Both the position numbers and the translations under genes were made by a program. Under the pieces are notes generated by a model, which was not told the DNA's origin, did not search any database, and saw only the letters and a list, made by a program, of their open reading frames with translations. A stretch of 64,000 bases of DNA from Dendrophyllia cribrosa (lineage: Eukaryota > Cnidaria > Anthozoa > Scleractinia > Dendrophylliidae), in assembly GCA_024195265.1 (NCBI GenBank), contig JAJLRJ010000004.1, positions 43,305,068 through 43,369,067 of the forward strand, in the 5' to 3' direction. Positions 22,649 to 33,361 of this stretch are shown piece by piece; position 1 is the stretch's first letter, and each line of letters opens with the position of its first letter.

Positions 22649-22846
22649 TTATAGAAAACAAAAACAATGGAACAAACAACCTCTAGATAAAAAGAAACAT
22701 ACAGTACCTTCACAGCCAAAGATTTCCACCCGCATGGATATGTGACCATACCATGCTGTTGGACGAAAGCGGATGTAACGTGCCGTGATTGGATTGATGA
22801 GTGTGTGTTTAACAACAGTGTCCTGGTCTGCGTTCCCAACAAATTC
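22649..22846 (-). CDS. F5/8C domain, C-terminal half exon (last recognised exon of the minus-strand gene)
   Basis: The acceptor AG lies at 22848-22847 on the minus strand, and the 139-nt half-exon runs 22846-22708 in phase 0, encoding DQDTVVKHTL, ITARYIRFRPTAWYGHI and SMRVEIFGC. This is the carboxy-terminal part of an F5/8 type C (discoidin) domain, ending in its closing cysteine. The donor GAAG|GTACTG at 22708/22707 is intact, but no later exon was found. If it is not spliced, reading continues 19 codons to TAA at 22651-22649, giving a short hydrophobic tail. The feature is drawn to that stop; the exon proper ends at 22708. Confidence 0.75.
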   Translation of the reverse strand, partial: EFVGNADQDTVVKHTLINPITARYIRFRPTAWYGHISMRVEIFGCEGTVCFFLSRGCLFHCFCFL

Positions 22847-23228
22847 CTAAATCAAAAAGTATTAGAAAATTTATCAGGTATAAGTCACGCAGTGGTTGTG
22901 AAAAGGGCAAGTGAGAGTAACACTAATGCTTTGTGCGATATCTTCAATTTTTCTTGTCTTTTTTTTTCAGAAATAGTTAGGCTTAGGAAGACAGACAGAA
23001 ATGGGACTTGTCGTGTTTATTTTTAAACTTAATGGAGTTTACTTCATAAAATTGGTATAATTAAAAACTCTACTCTTAAAAAAGCGACCGCCATAGCAGG
23101 AAACATGATAATTTGTTAAAGGTTTTAAGTCTGAATAGAAGAGATACGTCCTTAAAATTGATGAGCAGTTGAATTATACCATAGCAATATAGATTTGAAG
23201 TCTTTTCTAGAGAGGAGGGCAATCTTAC

Positions 23229-23548
23229 CTTTTCTCCTTGCTCCGCGTAGTAGATAAACGTTATCTCGTCGACACTGTACTGCACCTTGTACTTGGTAAC
23301 CCACTGGGAGTGGCCATTTCTCCCCTGCGTTGCCAAAGCAGTTACTTTAGTGTTCTCCTTCACCAAATCAATCTGGAGCCATTGATTAACATCATTTGTC
23401 TTTGCGGACCACGCTCCCATTTTGCCGGAACCTGCTTGGAAGTTTAATCGTCCCTGGATGGCAGCATGATTGCTATCCCACTCTGAAGAGGCACTGATTT
23501 GTGCATCAGAGATCGCGCCGTTTTCCATGCCGAGGGCAGCATAACATC
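23229..23548 (-). CDS. F5/8C domain, N-terminal half exon (minus-strand gene)
   Basis: A 320-nt exon, acceptor AG at 23550-23549 and donor GTAAGA starting at 23228. It begins in phase 1 and ends in phase 0. The product starts with C then ALGMENGAISDAQISASSEW, followed by QAGSGKMGAWSA, NQWLQIDL, ATQGRNGHSQWVTKYKVQYS and YYAEQGEK. F5/8C modules are extracellular beta-sandwich domains that bind cell-surface lipids or carbohydrates. It joins in phase to the half-domain exon at 22846 after a 382-nt intron. The residues and exon limits match the four other copies here. Confidence 0.88.
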
Positions 23549-24428
23549 CTTTGATTCGACATAAAAAATAACTTAAGAGTGTATGTCTGAGAAAACCAGG
23601 CAGAGGTCGGAAGAGGGGGGTCGGCCGATCTTCGCCGTATTTATGTTGGATGTAGGACTGACCCCACTAGTTACCATGGTAACATTCATTTGTTGATTGA
23701 CTTTGTTGTTTTCGAGAACAGACCACCCCCTCAAAAAATGCCCTCAGCAGCATAGTGAAACTGTGATTTTAGGTCAACTTTAGCAGTCTGTATCTCTCGA
23801 TATATTCAAGCAATAGATACAATTTCACATCAATATAACACATGCCCTTTGGCAATTTTAATGGGTATGTCAAACAATGTTCACTGTACCTCCGACACGT
23901 TTTGTGGGCAAAGAAAGAATGCACACTTCGCGACATTTTCAAAACTCGAAAAACTACCCATTTTAAAAAGCCCGTTTCTCAGGGGTCCGGGAAAATATAA
24001 AAATAAAACAACTTGCATGTTACTCACCATACATAGGAAGATATCTTAAGTCAGAGTTGAAATTGGTACACTGAATTTAAATCTCTTTTCAGTTCGCTGT
24101 TTTTATCGCTTCCGTGGATTTTGGCTCACCAGGGTTAATTACAGTCACCATGACTTTCTTGATGCTGTCGATCGAATTATCCGGATTTTGCCATTTTAGC
24201 GTGTCCAAAATGTGTGTACAGCTAATAGCTATGGTTCCAATTATGATTCCTTGTACAAAAAACTAACTTCAAGCAAGAAAGAAGCAAAGAAACGTTGCGC
24301 AAGATGATTGCGTGACAGCAGCTGAACACGTATTCGAAGCAAGATTGTCTGCGTTGACAAAAAGGATGTTAATGACTTCCTTGAATTTGACTTCTGTTTC
24401 ATAGAAATTGTTTCAAACATTCCATAAA

Positions 24429-24878
24429 CTAGAAATACGTGTCTCGCAGAACCTCGCGAAGCTCGGGGGAGGATGCACTGCAAAATTTTAGCGATGTGGG
24501 AGAGATGGAATTTCTGATTTGACTGGAGAGGTTGGGTTGCATGCCGGTAATGGCCCTGAAATTTAAAGTTGAGACATTCTCGGCTGTTTGAAGTCTTTGT
24601 AATCGATGCTGTAGTTGTTTCTTAGTTGCTCGATCGCGCTGAATTTCAAGTCGCCGTTCTCGCTCCAGCGGAGTTTCGGTGGTTAATCTTCTCCGGAAAG
24701 GATTTCCAGCCACCTGTTGAATCCAGCGTTGTTGTGTTTGCTGTTCTTTCTCATTTGCATCAGAAATTGGTCGTGTTTCACCGAGATTAAACGCTTTTTC
24801 ACAGACAGCCCGGCCGCCATTCGCCACCATGAATAAACATGAGCGCGCGCCGCGATTTTTGTTGCCAGGCAACTGCAC
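24429..24878 (-). pseudogene. Minus-strand ORF inside the Helitron-like insert
   Basis: A 149-codon frame runs to the very end of the insert: its TAG stop is the last three bases of the terminal CTAG. An ATG in a better context (ATGGTGGCGAATGGCGG) lies near 24830. The middle part TTETPLERERRLEIQRDRA resembles the charged, repeated ETPEER..RL..R motifs seen at the N-terminus of Helitron Rep-helicase proteins. The rest, including a QHRLQRLQTAE stretch, matches nothing I know. It is probably a retained N-terminal piece of the autonomous partner. Confidence 0.4.
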
Positions 24879-25038
24879 GACATCTTCAGTATATATATAT
24901 ATATATATATATATAAATATATTTTTCGCTCGATTTGGCGCGGCTCAGCTCCCGAGACCCGAGCACCCGAGCGGCCTTCGGCCGTCAAATTTATTAACCT
25001 CGCTACGCTCGGGCCTTCGGCCCTCGCTTCGCGAGGAA
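24429..25038 (-). mobile_element. Helitron/Helentron-like insert in the left foldback arm
   Basis: The right arm (26380-26400) is the uninterrupted site, so the insert is delimited exactly: CCATAAA, then insert, then ATGAGTC. At most 2 bp (AA) are duplicated. On the minus strand the insert begins TTCCTCGCGAAGCGAGGGCC and ends GCGAGACACGTATTTCTAG; a GCGA stem candidate lies about 10 bases before the CTAG end and the next host base is T. Both subterminal regions contain CCTCGCGAAGC in opposite senses. Lack of target duplication, a CTRR-like end and asymmetric inverted ends fit non-autonomous Helitron or Helentron elements. An (AT)n tract lies inside at 24891-24921. Confidence 0.62.
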
Positions 25039-26235
25039 TGAGTCCCATAATCTTCTGACTTAACAGTAAGCAGTATAAACGGCTGGTATCTTGTCCACAA
25101 TTCAACAGACACACTGTTGATGTCCAGTCTGTCTGTTGACCTTTGCAAATTTGTGAAATAATAGGTCACGTTTCCTCTGGTTTTCACCAGTCCTGTAGCT
25201 GAGTTTCAGTTCCGCCGACTCTTGGTGATTCGTCAAATGATGTTATGGTACCATAGCAAAGAATGGTAGAAAATTTTAAATATTTACTGAGCTGTATAAC
25301 AACTGCTAGTATCATTCCAAGAAATAAAAACTTAGTAACCTGGCTTGACAGACCACCGGAAACAAAATTGTCACCAGGAGCAATTCAGTTTTGAGTGATA
25401 AAAAATACAATTTCAGTTATAAGTCCCATATATATTTCTTTTCTTTTCGTTGTTTCCTAATGAAGCTAATAAATTGATTAATAAAGTTTGTACTTCTAAT
25501 GGAAAAATATGTGGTAATTCCTCATCACTATACCGGCAGAGATGCCAACCTCTGGAGATTAAAAATAGGGAGTTTTTTTCTGGGGGTGAAATTCCACCAT
25601 CAACTGTTTTAACCTGAAAAATGTATAATCACTTTTGAACGATAACGTTTTGTAAGGGTTGTTGACTGAACAACTTATTCAGCATTTGTCGAAATTGTCA
25701 ACGTACGCTGTGAAACAAATTAGAGGTTAAATAAACATGCTACATCATCATGCGATTGTGCTACCAATTGTACTTCAATTTTACACAAAACGTTAATTCC
25801 CAGTTTGGAACTATTTTGAAATGGCTTCCAAAGCCATCAAATTTCTTGTTCCCACGGTGAAACTTACATCCTTCTCAGTTGCAAGTAATTGAATTACCAC
25901 ATATTTTTCCATTAGAAGTACAAACTTAATTAATCAATTTATTAGCTTAATTGGGAAACAAAGAAGAAAAATAAATATATATGGGACTTAAACTGAAATT
26001 CTATTTTTTAGCACTCAAACCTGAATGGCTCCTGGTGACAATTCCGTTTCCGGTGGTCTATCAAGCCAGGTTACTAAGTTTTTATTTCTTGGAATGATAC
26101 TAGCAGTTTTGAATTGGTAATAGTTTTACAGCTCAGTAAATATTTAAAATTTTCTACCATTCTTTGCTATGGTACCATAGCATCATTTGACGAATCACCA
26201 AGAGTCGGCGGAACTGAAACTCAGCTACAGGACTG

Positions 26236-26580
26236 ATGAAAACCAGAGGAAACGTGACCTATTATTTCACAAATTTGCAAAGGTCAACAGACAGACTGGA
26301 CATCAACAGTGTTCTGTCTGTTGAATTGCGGGCAACAGATACCAGCCGTTTATACTGCTTACTGTTAAGTCAGAAGATTATGAGACTCATTTATGGAATG
26401 TTTGAAACAATTTCTATGAAACAGAAGTCAAATTCAAGGAAGTCATTAACATCCTTTTCGTCAACGCGGACAATCTTGCTTCGAATACTACGTGTTCAGC
26501 TGCTGTCACGCAATCATCTTGCGCAACGTTTCTTTGCTTCTTTCTTGCTTGAAGTTAGTTTTTTGTACAAGGAATCATAA
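26236..26580 (+). other. 114-codon ORF in the right foldback arm, function unknown
   Basis: Starts MKTRGNVTYYFTNLQRSTDR and ends FLLEVSFLYKES. The left arm carries the same sequence in inverse, but frameshifted and split by the Helitron-like insert (pieces at 25187-24945 and 24483-24241). No motif was recognised. Length and start are not supported by any splice or promoter signal, so coding status is doubtful. Confidence 0.3.
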
Positions 26581-27420
26581 TTGGAACCATAGCTATTAGC
26601 TGTACACACATTTTGGACACGCTAAAATGGCAAAGTCCGGATAATTCGATCGACAGCATCAAGAAAGTCATGGTGACTGTAATTAACCCTGGTGAGCCAA
26701 AATCCACGGAAGCGATAAAAACAGCGAACTGAAAAGAGATTTAAATTCAGTGTACCAATTTCAACTCTGACTTAAGATATCTTCCTATGTATGGTGAGTA
26801 ACATGCAAGTTGTTTTATTTTTATATTTTCCCGGACCCCTGAGAAACGGGCTTTTTAAAATGGGTAGTTTTTCGAGTTTTGAAAATGTCGCGAAGTGTGC
26901 ATTCTTTCTTTGCCCACAAAACGTGTCGGAGGTACAGTGAACATTGTTTGACATACCCATTAAAATTGCCAAAGGGCATGTGTTATATTGATGTGAAATT
27001 GTATCTATTGCTTGAATATATCGAGAGATACAGACTGCTAAAGTTGACCTAAAATCACAGTTTCATTATGCTGCTGAGGGCATTTTTTTGAGGGGGTGGT
27101 CTGTTCTCAATCAACAAATGAATGTTACCATGGTAACTAGTTGGGTAAGTGCTACATCCAACATAAATATGGTGAAGATCGGCCGACCCCCTTCTTCCAA
27201 CATTTTTCAGCTTTGCCTGGTTTTCTCAGACATACACTCTTAACACGTTTAAAGGCGTACGTTTTGAAAGCATACCAACTATATCAACTGTTTTTATCAA
27301 CTGTCCAACTAAATTAATGTTTAAATGACAAGAGAGATCAGATCCCCGATTGATAAAAATTTACGCAAAATGTCAATGACACCATCTGGTGTCCATATTA
27401 GCCAGACTTGTTTGCAGTTA

Positions 27421-27553
27421 CCCCTTTTGCCTGAACCTGCTTGGAACTTTAATCGTCCCTGAAGGGCAGCATGATTGCTATCCCACTCCGAAGAAGCACT
27501 GACCTGTGCATCAGAGATCGCACCGTTTTCCAGGGCGAAAGCATTTTTACATT
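27421..27553 (-). pseudogene. Truncated F5/8C N-terminal half exon
   Basis: The acceptor TTTTTAG is intact at 27555-27554 and the phase-1 start encodes C, then ALENGAISDAQVSASSEWDS and FQAGSGK. Similarity to the other 320-nt exons stops at about 27421, where normal copies continue into GAWSA. The remaining 190 nt and the donor are gone, replaced by unrelated sequence (GGGGTAACTGC). Because the exon starts in phase 1 and its neighbours do too, skipping it keeps the frame. Confidence 0.85.
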
Positions 27554-27718
27554 CTAAAAATCACCACAAGTACGATGTTAATGTGGCTGACGTGGAACGT
27601 GTTTGCCTTGTTTCTATTCTAGAAAGAAGTGCATTTGTCCCTCACAGAAAACATATAAATTGAAACAAACAACCTCTAGACTCACTTCCTTTAAAAAATA
27701 GAAAAAAACCTTAAGTAC

Positions 27719-27857
27719 CTTCACAGCCAAAGATTTCCACCCTCATGGATATGTGACCGTACCATGCTGTTGGGCGAAAACGGATGTAACGTGCCGTGAT
27801 TGGATTGACGAGTGTGTGGCTAACAACCGTGTCCTGGTCTGCGTTCCCAGCAAATTC
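27719..27857 (-). CDS. F5/8C domain, C-terminal half exon (minus-strand gene)
   Basis: 139 nt, acceptor AG at 27859-27858, donor GT at 27718-27717, entering in phase 0 and leaving in phase 1. It encodes EFAGNADQDTVVSHTLV, then ITARYIRFRPTAWYGHI and the closing FGC. Upstream intron sequence (27858-28190) matches the last intron of the plus-strand gene (56680-57257), so this exon is the counterpart of that gene's final exon. It pairs in phase with the half-domain at 41011-40692, which has lost its own nearby partner. Confidence 0.82.
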
Positions 27858-28190
27858 CTAAATCACAAAGACACAAAAATGTGTTAGAAAATCTATAAGG
27901 CATAGGTCAGGTTGTGATTGTAAGAATGGTAGTGACTCCAATGCTTTGTGCCATATCTTCACACTCTTTTGTGTTATTTACAGAAATGCATAGGCTTAGA
28001 AAAGTAAAAAGAATTGAAATTTGTCCTTTCATGTTTATGGGTAAGCTTTGTTGCAGTTTAGCTTCACAAAAGTGTTGTGGGTACTGGATAGCTCCCGGTT
28101 GAGGTGACGTCCGGTCACGTACACGTGCCGCCACAATTGTTTCGAGCGTTCATGTTCGCGTTCATTTTTTCGAATAGTCTTAAACAGATA

Positions 28191-29000
28191 TTCAAGTATA
28201 TTACACTACCCTGCATTACAGCTTGAGCTCCTGACAAAAGACGTTGGAAATGCATTCCTCCAGAATACGAGGCTAAACCTGCACTTAATATTATTGTGGT
28301 ATTTTAAGGATAGGTCTACTGAGTCCTGGTATAGAAAAAAGAGATTTAAAGCAAAGAAAAGAAGAAAAGCGGTTACATCACCCTCGAGAAAGTCAAGGAT
28401 GAGTCGAGCAAGTGAATAGATACTTCCAGTTTCCATGGCAGTGGCTAAAAGGAAGAATAACTTGCCCTTGCTCCAGTGAAGTATTACGTGAGCGGGAATT
28501 AAAGCACAAAATTACCGACCTACAATATACGAAGGACTTAATTGAGGCTGAGAAGGAAGAGGAGAGAGCAGCAGTTAGCATTAATTATTATGAAGGTATT
28601 GAGGAACAAACTAGTGGTGTTGAGGAAACCAATGAGCCTTTCGCAATACGAAATGAGCATCGGAACCAGCACCCAGTCCCATCTCAACATCACTGACTAC
28701 CAGCACCCAGTCCAATTAACTCAGCAGACCCACCTGGGCATTGCAACAAAGAGGTCACGCCCACCTGGACTTCTTAAGCAAGGTCGTTTACACCTCTTTA
28801 TTCATAAATGGTGGCCGCGTTATTTATTTCTTCATATCTATTTTACTCAGTCTTAGTGGCCTCGTTAACGTGTGCAAAATTCAAAAGAATGGTTTCTCTA
28901 AAATGAGGCAGGTAAGGCTAATAACATGCATATAAAACAATAAATAAATGATCGCCACTATTTAAAAGGTTTATGGCACCAAGGTGTTTGATGCATAAGA
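28191..29000. other. Unassigned, with a short charged ORF
   Basis: A plus-strand frame (28412-28696) contains VLRERELKHKITDLQYTKDL and many E/K residues, coiled-coil-like, with no family recognised. It may belong to the neighbouring retroelement or to another repeat. Nothing else was seen. Confidence 0.3.
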
Positions 29001-29099
29001 CTATGTGGTCTCCTGTTCATTCCCAGTCCCTTAGTAGATAACACCATATCTCCCTCCTCTACCAGAAGAAGACTTCAATATCAACATTGCAACATTTCC

Positions 29100-30090
29100 T
29101 TCCTCCCATTGGAGATAACAAGCAAAACCAATTTCAACCAAACGAATAACGTGCGAGAACAACAATGACAGTTTGCAGGCTTCAAGTATTTTCTGTTGCG
29201 GATGAGCCTTGGTGAGTTTGGACAGTAAAGGTACGGTTGGGACGGACTTCAAGAATGGTCCCAAGAAGGGACCAGTCAGTGTCAGTGCGAGAGTGGATTG
29301 CTACACGGGATCCTGGCTCCAGAGGTGAAAGTACTACAGCATGTTGGTTTCCTCTTTACTCTTGGCATATAAGATTTTCTCTCTTGTGGCAGGTGTAAGA
29401 TATTCTTCCTTAAGATTCGGAAACCGAGGAAGGAAGTCACGCAGTGTGTGGCCAAGAAACAACTGAGCAGGACTCTTGCGGCAGGAAAGTGGAGTATTGT
29501 GGATAGCCAGTATCCCTCTCCAGAATGCATCATTCATTGAGCCACATTTCGTTCGGTGCTTTTTTACATTCTTTACAGCTGCTTCAGCTTTGCCATTTGC
29601 TTGAGCATGTGTAGAGGATGAAACGGTGTGTTGAAATCCCCATTCTCTGGCGAAATCGATAAAGGCCTTACAGGTGAATTGGGGGCCACCATCCGAGACA
29701 ACTTTCATGGGTTTTCCACATCGAGAAAATGCTTTCTTCAGTTCCTTGATAACACCCGCGGCCTTAGTATTCTTCTTTAGATCGTGTTCTTCTTTAGATC
29801 AGTAAAGAAGAAGGAATAGTCGGTGGTAACGAGATATTCATTCCCATCAAGACTGTAGATGTCAACACCCGCTTCTCTCAAGGTCTTGTCGGCAATGGTG
29901 GCCGTTGAAGCGGTTCCTTGGAATTTACTGGAGAAAGTATCAGACACAGGTGGCAACGTTTCACCATGTCTTGAATTTCCCAATCAACACCAGGCCAGTA
30001 GATTGAATCACGGGCACGGCGGCGAGTTTTTTCAATACCTTGATGACCTTTATGCAGAATCGCTAGCTAACGGTGCGTCCATTCATTCAA
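29100..30090 (-). pseudogene. Gypsy integrase (broken)
   Basis: Reading minus: GHQGIEKTRRRARDSIYWPG and a CHLC end form the HHCC zinc-binding part (30060-29950). EYLVTTDY (29830) opens the catalytic core. SDGGPQFTCKAFIDFAREWG and THAQANGKAEAAVKNVKKH (29700-29560) carry the second aspartate and the glutamate region. The tail has RVAIHSRTDTDWSLLGTILE (29275-29215). Frame changes separate the pieces, so no integrase can be made. Confidence 0.82.
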
Positions 30091-30509
30091 GAGGATAGGA
30101 CTACCAGTTGCTAAAGTAACAAGGTGAAGGCTGTGACGGATAGGCCAGAAAGGCTAAGTAATGGATACTGCTTCTTGTAGTGAGTCAGGCCATCCACAGC
30201 GGGTATACTCGATAACTTGAGAGAGCACAGGCGTCAGAAACTTCATGAAGTTGCAGGTCGTCAGTTGACTTAGCAAACTGTATCTTCACGGCTGATTCTG
30301 CATGCGTTTTACACAGTTCGTCGTCAAGTGATGGCTGATCCACAGGAAGCGAGAAAGAGCATCTGGTATCAAATGATCATTTCCTTTCACCCATTGTGCT
30401 GTGAAGGAGAATAGCTAGAGCCTAGGATTCACAACATCTGCAATTCCCTCAGAATTCAATATTGGAATAAGAGGCTGATGAGAGTGAAGTGAAGCAAGCT
30501 ACAAGAGCC

Positions 30510-30900
30510 TTAAGTTCTATCATAGCGTAGCGGCTTTCCGCAGGGGTCAAGAAACGCGAACCAGCTTGTACAGGTTTCCAGACATCCTCCACCAGTTGAA
30601 GGAGGACGAACCCAAGACCCTAGGCGAGACGCATCAGTAGCAAGAATTGTTTGTCGACGAACACCAAAGTAGGTAAGAATAGGTGTGTAAATGAGGCGAG
30701 ACTTTGCTTCAGCAAAGGCAAGGTCATGTTCAGGTAGCCACTGGAAGACTACATCCTTTGAAAGAAGAGGGCGGAAGGACACCATGATTTCAGTGAGTTC
30801 CTTGGAGAAATTGCCAGGTTGGTTTACCAACCCAAACCATGGGCAAAGATCAGTGAGGTTTCTTGGTCCAGGAAAATCCCTAATGGCCTTCAGTAGGTCA
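30510..30900 (-). pseudogene. Gypsy RT thumb / RNase H start (fragment)
   Basis: The minus frame includes GLVNQPGNFSKELTEIM, FRPLLSK, FQWLPEHDLAFAEAKSRL and TILATDAS, the connection from RT to RNase H with the first RNase H aspartate. The preceding RT palm with its YxDD box is missing, and protease sequence follows almost directly, so an internal deletion removed it. Confidence 0.78.
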
Positions 30901-30979
30901 GGGCTAGTCTAGATGAACGTGGACGATGTGAAACCACTGGTTAGCTGAGATAACTGGTTCCTCTGGGCGCCAGGAAATC

Positions 30980-31320
30980 TTCAGCAATAGACGCGCTTCA
31001 TCTTCAAAGTTACGTCCACCTGCAGTTTTAACTGAGCCACACTCAAGGTGATAGTGCCATTCAGGAGTTTCAAAGCGAGTGATCTAGTCATAACCATGTT
31101 GGCACCGGAATCAACCATGCAGCGCTGGATCCCGTTGTGACTTCCAATAACCAAATCGGCATAGCAGTGAGTGCCAATAGTGGGAATAGCAGAAAGGTTT
31201 ATGGTCTTGACAGATGCAGTGGGGTTTGGTTGAGATTCGCCATCAGCAGAAATCAATTGGAGGGAAGGATGATTAAAGGATCTACGCTGGGCTGGGCAAG
31301 AATCTGACTTGCTCTCTTCA
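30980..31320 (-). pseudogene. Gypsy aspartic protease (fragment)
   Basis: The minus frame contains CYADLVIGSHNGIQRCMVDS followed by GANMVMTRSLALKLL. The DSGA active-site motif and the following hydrophobic segment identify a retropepsin-type protease. The second half of the fold is incomplete. Confidence 0.75.
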
Positions 31321-31323
31321 TTA

Positions 31324-31449
31324 CAGGGCCGTAGCCAGTATTCCAGTGTTTTGTTTAAACGTAGTCACCATAAAGACCCTAAATAGCTAGGCGGGGAATT
31401 TAACCATGGATATTGCCTCAGTCCTTATTTTTTTCTGGCTACGGCCCTG
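31324..31449. mobile_element. 126-bp hAT-like MITE in the Gypsy gag
   Basis: The terminal inverted repeats are CAGGGCCGTAGCCAG and CTGGCTACGGCCCTG, the usual start of hAT non-autonomous elements. The flanks share only CATT/AATG, so an 8-bp target duplication is not clear, perhaps eroded. No coding capacity. Confidence 0.78.
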
Positions 31450-31560
31450 CATTGGGCCGCCCTGTAACAGTCGACTTGGAGTTGTTGGGGTTCATGAGGG
31501 AGTTATCCCAATGGCCTTTGTTGTTGCAGGCTTTGCAAATGGAATCTTCTGCAGGGCACA
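31450..31560 (-). pseudogene. Gypsy gag zinc-knuckle segment (3' of the insertion)
   Basis: Minus-strand codons from about 31556 read CPAEDSICKACNNKGHWDNS, a CCHC-type zinc knuckle whose last cysteine is lost. The upstream part of gag lies at 34721 and above, on the other side of the inserted element. Confidence 0.7.
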
Positions 31561-31899
31561 CACAGGACGAAATAATGAATTTACTAATCTTTAAGAGAAA
31601 ATTAAATTTTACTTAAAGGTATCGAAAATCTTTAAGTTGAGACGTAAATACTCTTAAATGTATTAAAGTAAGTAAGTATCTTTAATGTGTTTAAGAACCT
31701 TTACGTTATCTTTAATTCAACTTTTCAACAACTTAAAGACCCTTAAAGGCAACTTAAATTGTTCATTACTAGCTTTAATTGTGGTCAAGTAAAGGCTTAT
31801 TTAAGTAATTTACGGTGCACTTAAAGATAGTCGAAATTGTTCTTTAAGTTTTCTTTAATGAACCTTTACTTGCACTTAAAGTCGTTATTTCGTCCTGTG
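31561..31899. mobile_element. MITE with CACAGGACGAAAT ends and dense CTTTAA/TTAAAG motifs
   Basis: The termini CACAGGACGAAATAAT and GTTATTTCGTCCTGTG are inverted. The body is crowded with CTTTAAG, CTTAAAG and TTAAAG in both senses, giving many short palindromes. It is followed by a short (TA)n run. Confidence 0.75.
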
Positions 31900-31903
31900 T
31901 ATA

Positions 31904-33361
31904 TATATATATATATAGTTGCCTTTCATGCATGATCAGTTTGCGTTACAATATTGCGTTACTTCGTCCGCGAAGTACTGGGCATCAGATTTTAAAGCCG
32001 TGACCATGCGCAGAAGCTTCCTCTTTTCGAACGTTATGTACGAATCTGCAAACGTTTCGATCAGAGCTGCGGGCAAACCAAGAGGTTGAATCACGGCTCA
32101 GAGGCTGAAATTCGAAAAAATCCACCGTTTGCAGAGTGCCTGGTACATCATCTAAGTACGAGATGGCTTAAAGAGGTGTAATCGGGCCGATGAACCGATC
32201 CGAGAGCATAAAAAAAAGACCACTCCGGTGGTGCCAAAACGTTTCAGCCTCGCTCTGCAAACGGTGAAGACACTGCAGCGAGCCAAATGGTACATTTCTG
32301 TGAGTTTCGGGTTTAGAATATACGGCAAGCGAAGTTTTAAGCTTTGATTTTTGGTTGGCTGCAGTGTTAATAAAATCCCTCTAAAGACAGAATGTATTGC
32401 TTCCCTTCACGATTTGCTCTAAAAATACCCATAATTCATAGCGAGCAAACGTTGTTAGCGGTTAATGACTGACTAGACATGTGACTGTGTTGTTGCTTTA
32501 ATATTTCGCAAGCAGATCCTGCATCGAAGGAAGCGGAAATAAGAAGAGTTGATCGCCAAGAAAACGTAAGTGGATAATTTCCCTTGCAGGTTTAAAATGA
32601 GCACTGCATTGACCAAAGGAGATCAAAATATCGATCAATTGTTATGTTACTAAGACAGAAACGAATTTCGAACGAACACAATTTAGCGTGAACCGCGAGT
32701 ATACAATCTTAACATGCTTGTCCAGGCATATAATGGTGTCGCCTTCTTTCGAAGCTTTTAACCTTTGAATTCAAACGTTATTTAACTTGTCTTCACGGAT
32801 AAAAGGTGCTGCATTTTAAAAGCCAGCCGGTCGACGGAATGCTAGTTGGTGCATGATCGCCCTGAAACAAACACGAGGAGAAATATGATGCCCTGAATGC
32901 AGTGCGGAAGAAATACGATCTAAAAATACAATCTATGTTATACTATATTAATTCCTTCTTAATTAAACGTACGGAGGGACGTTACTTTCACAACAGTGTT
33001 TTCTTTGTTGCGATTTTATCGTAGTTTGATGGTTGTGTCTGAGACAAACTGTTTCCATCATGGTTTCGTTGAATACATGTACAGAAGTCATGTAGTTCAT
33101 GTCACGCTAGTGTTGGTCACATGTGCTCACAAATGAACGCTCGTTAATGACTCCTACCTTTCAAATTTTAGATAGCTTTATTGAATTTAACTTTGCCTTG
33201 TATTCTTGCTTGTGTTAATCTTACATCGCCTTGTAGTGACGGGGCTTTATTTGAGTGGTGAAATTGTACATAGTAAAGTACTATCTGAAACTACATATGA
33301 TCAATTTACTAAAAAGTTGATTGATCTAAACTTAACCTAACATCAATAGGTCTTATCACGG
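31904..33361. other. Interior of the gag insertion, unassigned
   Basis: No ORF of note. CCACCGTTTGCAGAG (32123) and CTCTGCAAACGGTG (32253) are inverted around a 130-bp segment. A segment ATCCTGCATCGAAGGAAGCG to GAAAAC (32516-32566), followed by GTAAGT, looks like a small spliced exon but has no partner. Confidence 0.35.

Larger units (their letters stand above)
23577..27239. mobile_element. 3.66 kb foldback element inserted at TTAA in an F5/8C intron
   Basis: The left arm (23577-25520) and right arm (25889-27239) are inverted copies over about 1.35 kb once a 0.6 kb insert in the left arm is discounted; the loop is about 370 bp. The tips are GAGTGTATGTCTGAGAAAAC and its complement. TTAA flanks both ends (23573-23576 and 27240-27243). 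The paralogous introns at 41.0 kb and 55.0 kb are continuous across this point, with AAGTTAAAACACG at 41038-41050 as the empty site. An ORF in the right arm is listed separately. The giant inverted repeats with a TTAA target recall piggyBac or Kolobok relatives, but no transposase was recognised. Confidence 0.88.

Noticed and set aside
22645..22842. 65-codon minus ORF overlapping the F5/8C half exon
   Set aside because: It is in a different frame from the F5/8C reading, which is conserved in four other copies; it is a shadow.
23849..24049. 66-codon ORF found identically at 26972-26772
   Set aside because: Identity comes from the foldback arms, not from protein conservation; composition and context give no support for a gene.
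32516..32566. Small exon followed by GTAAGT inside the gag insertion
   Set aside because: A 51-nt segment with one plausible donor and no identifiable partner exons is not enough.
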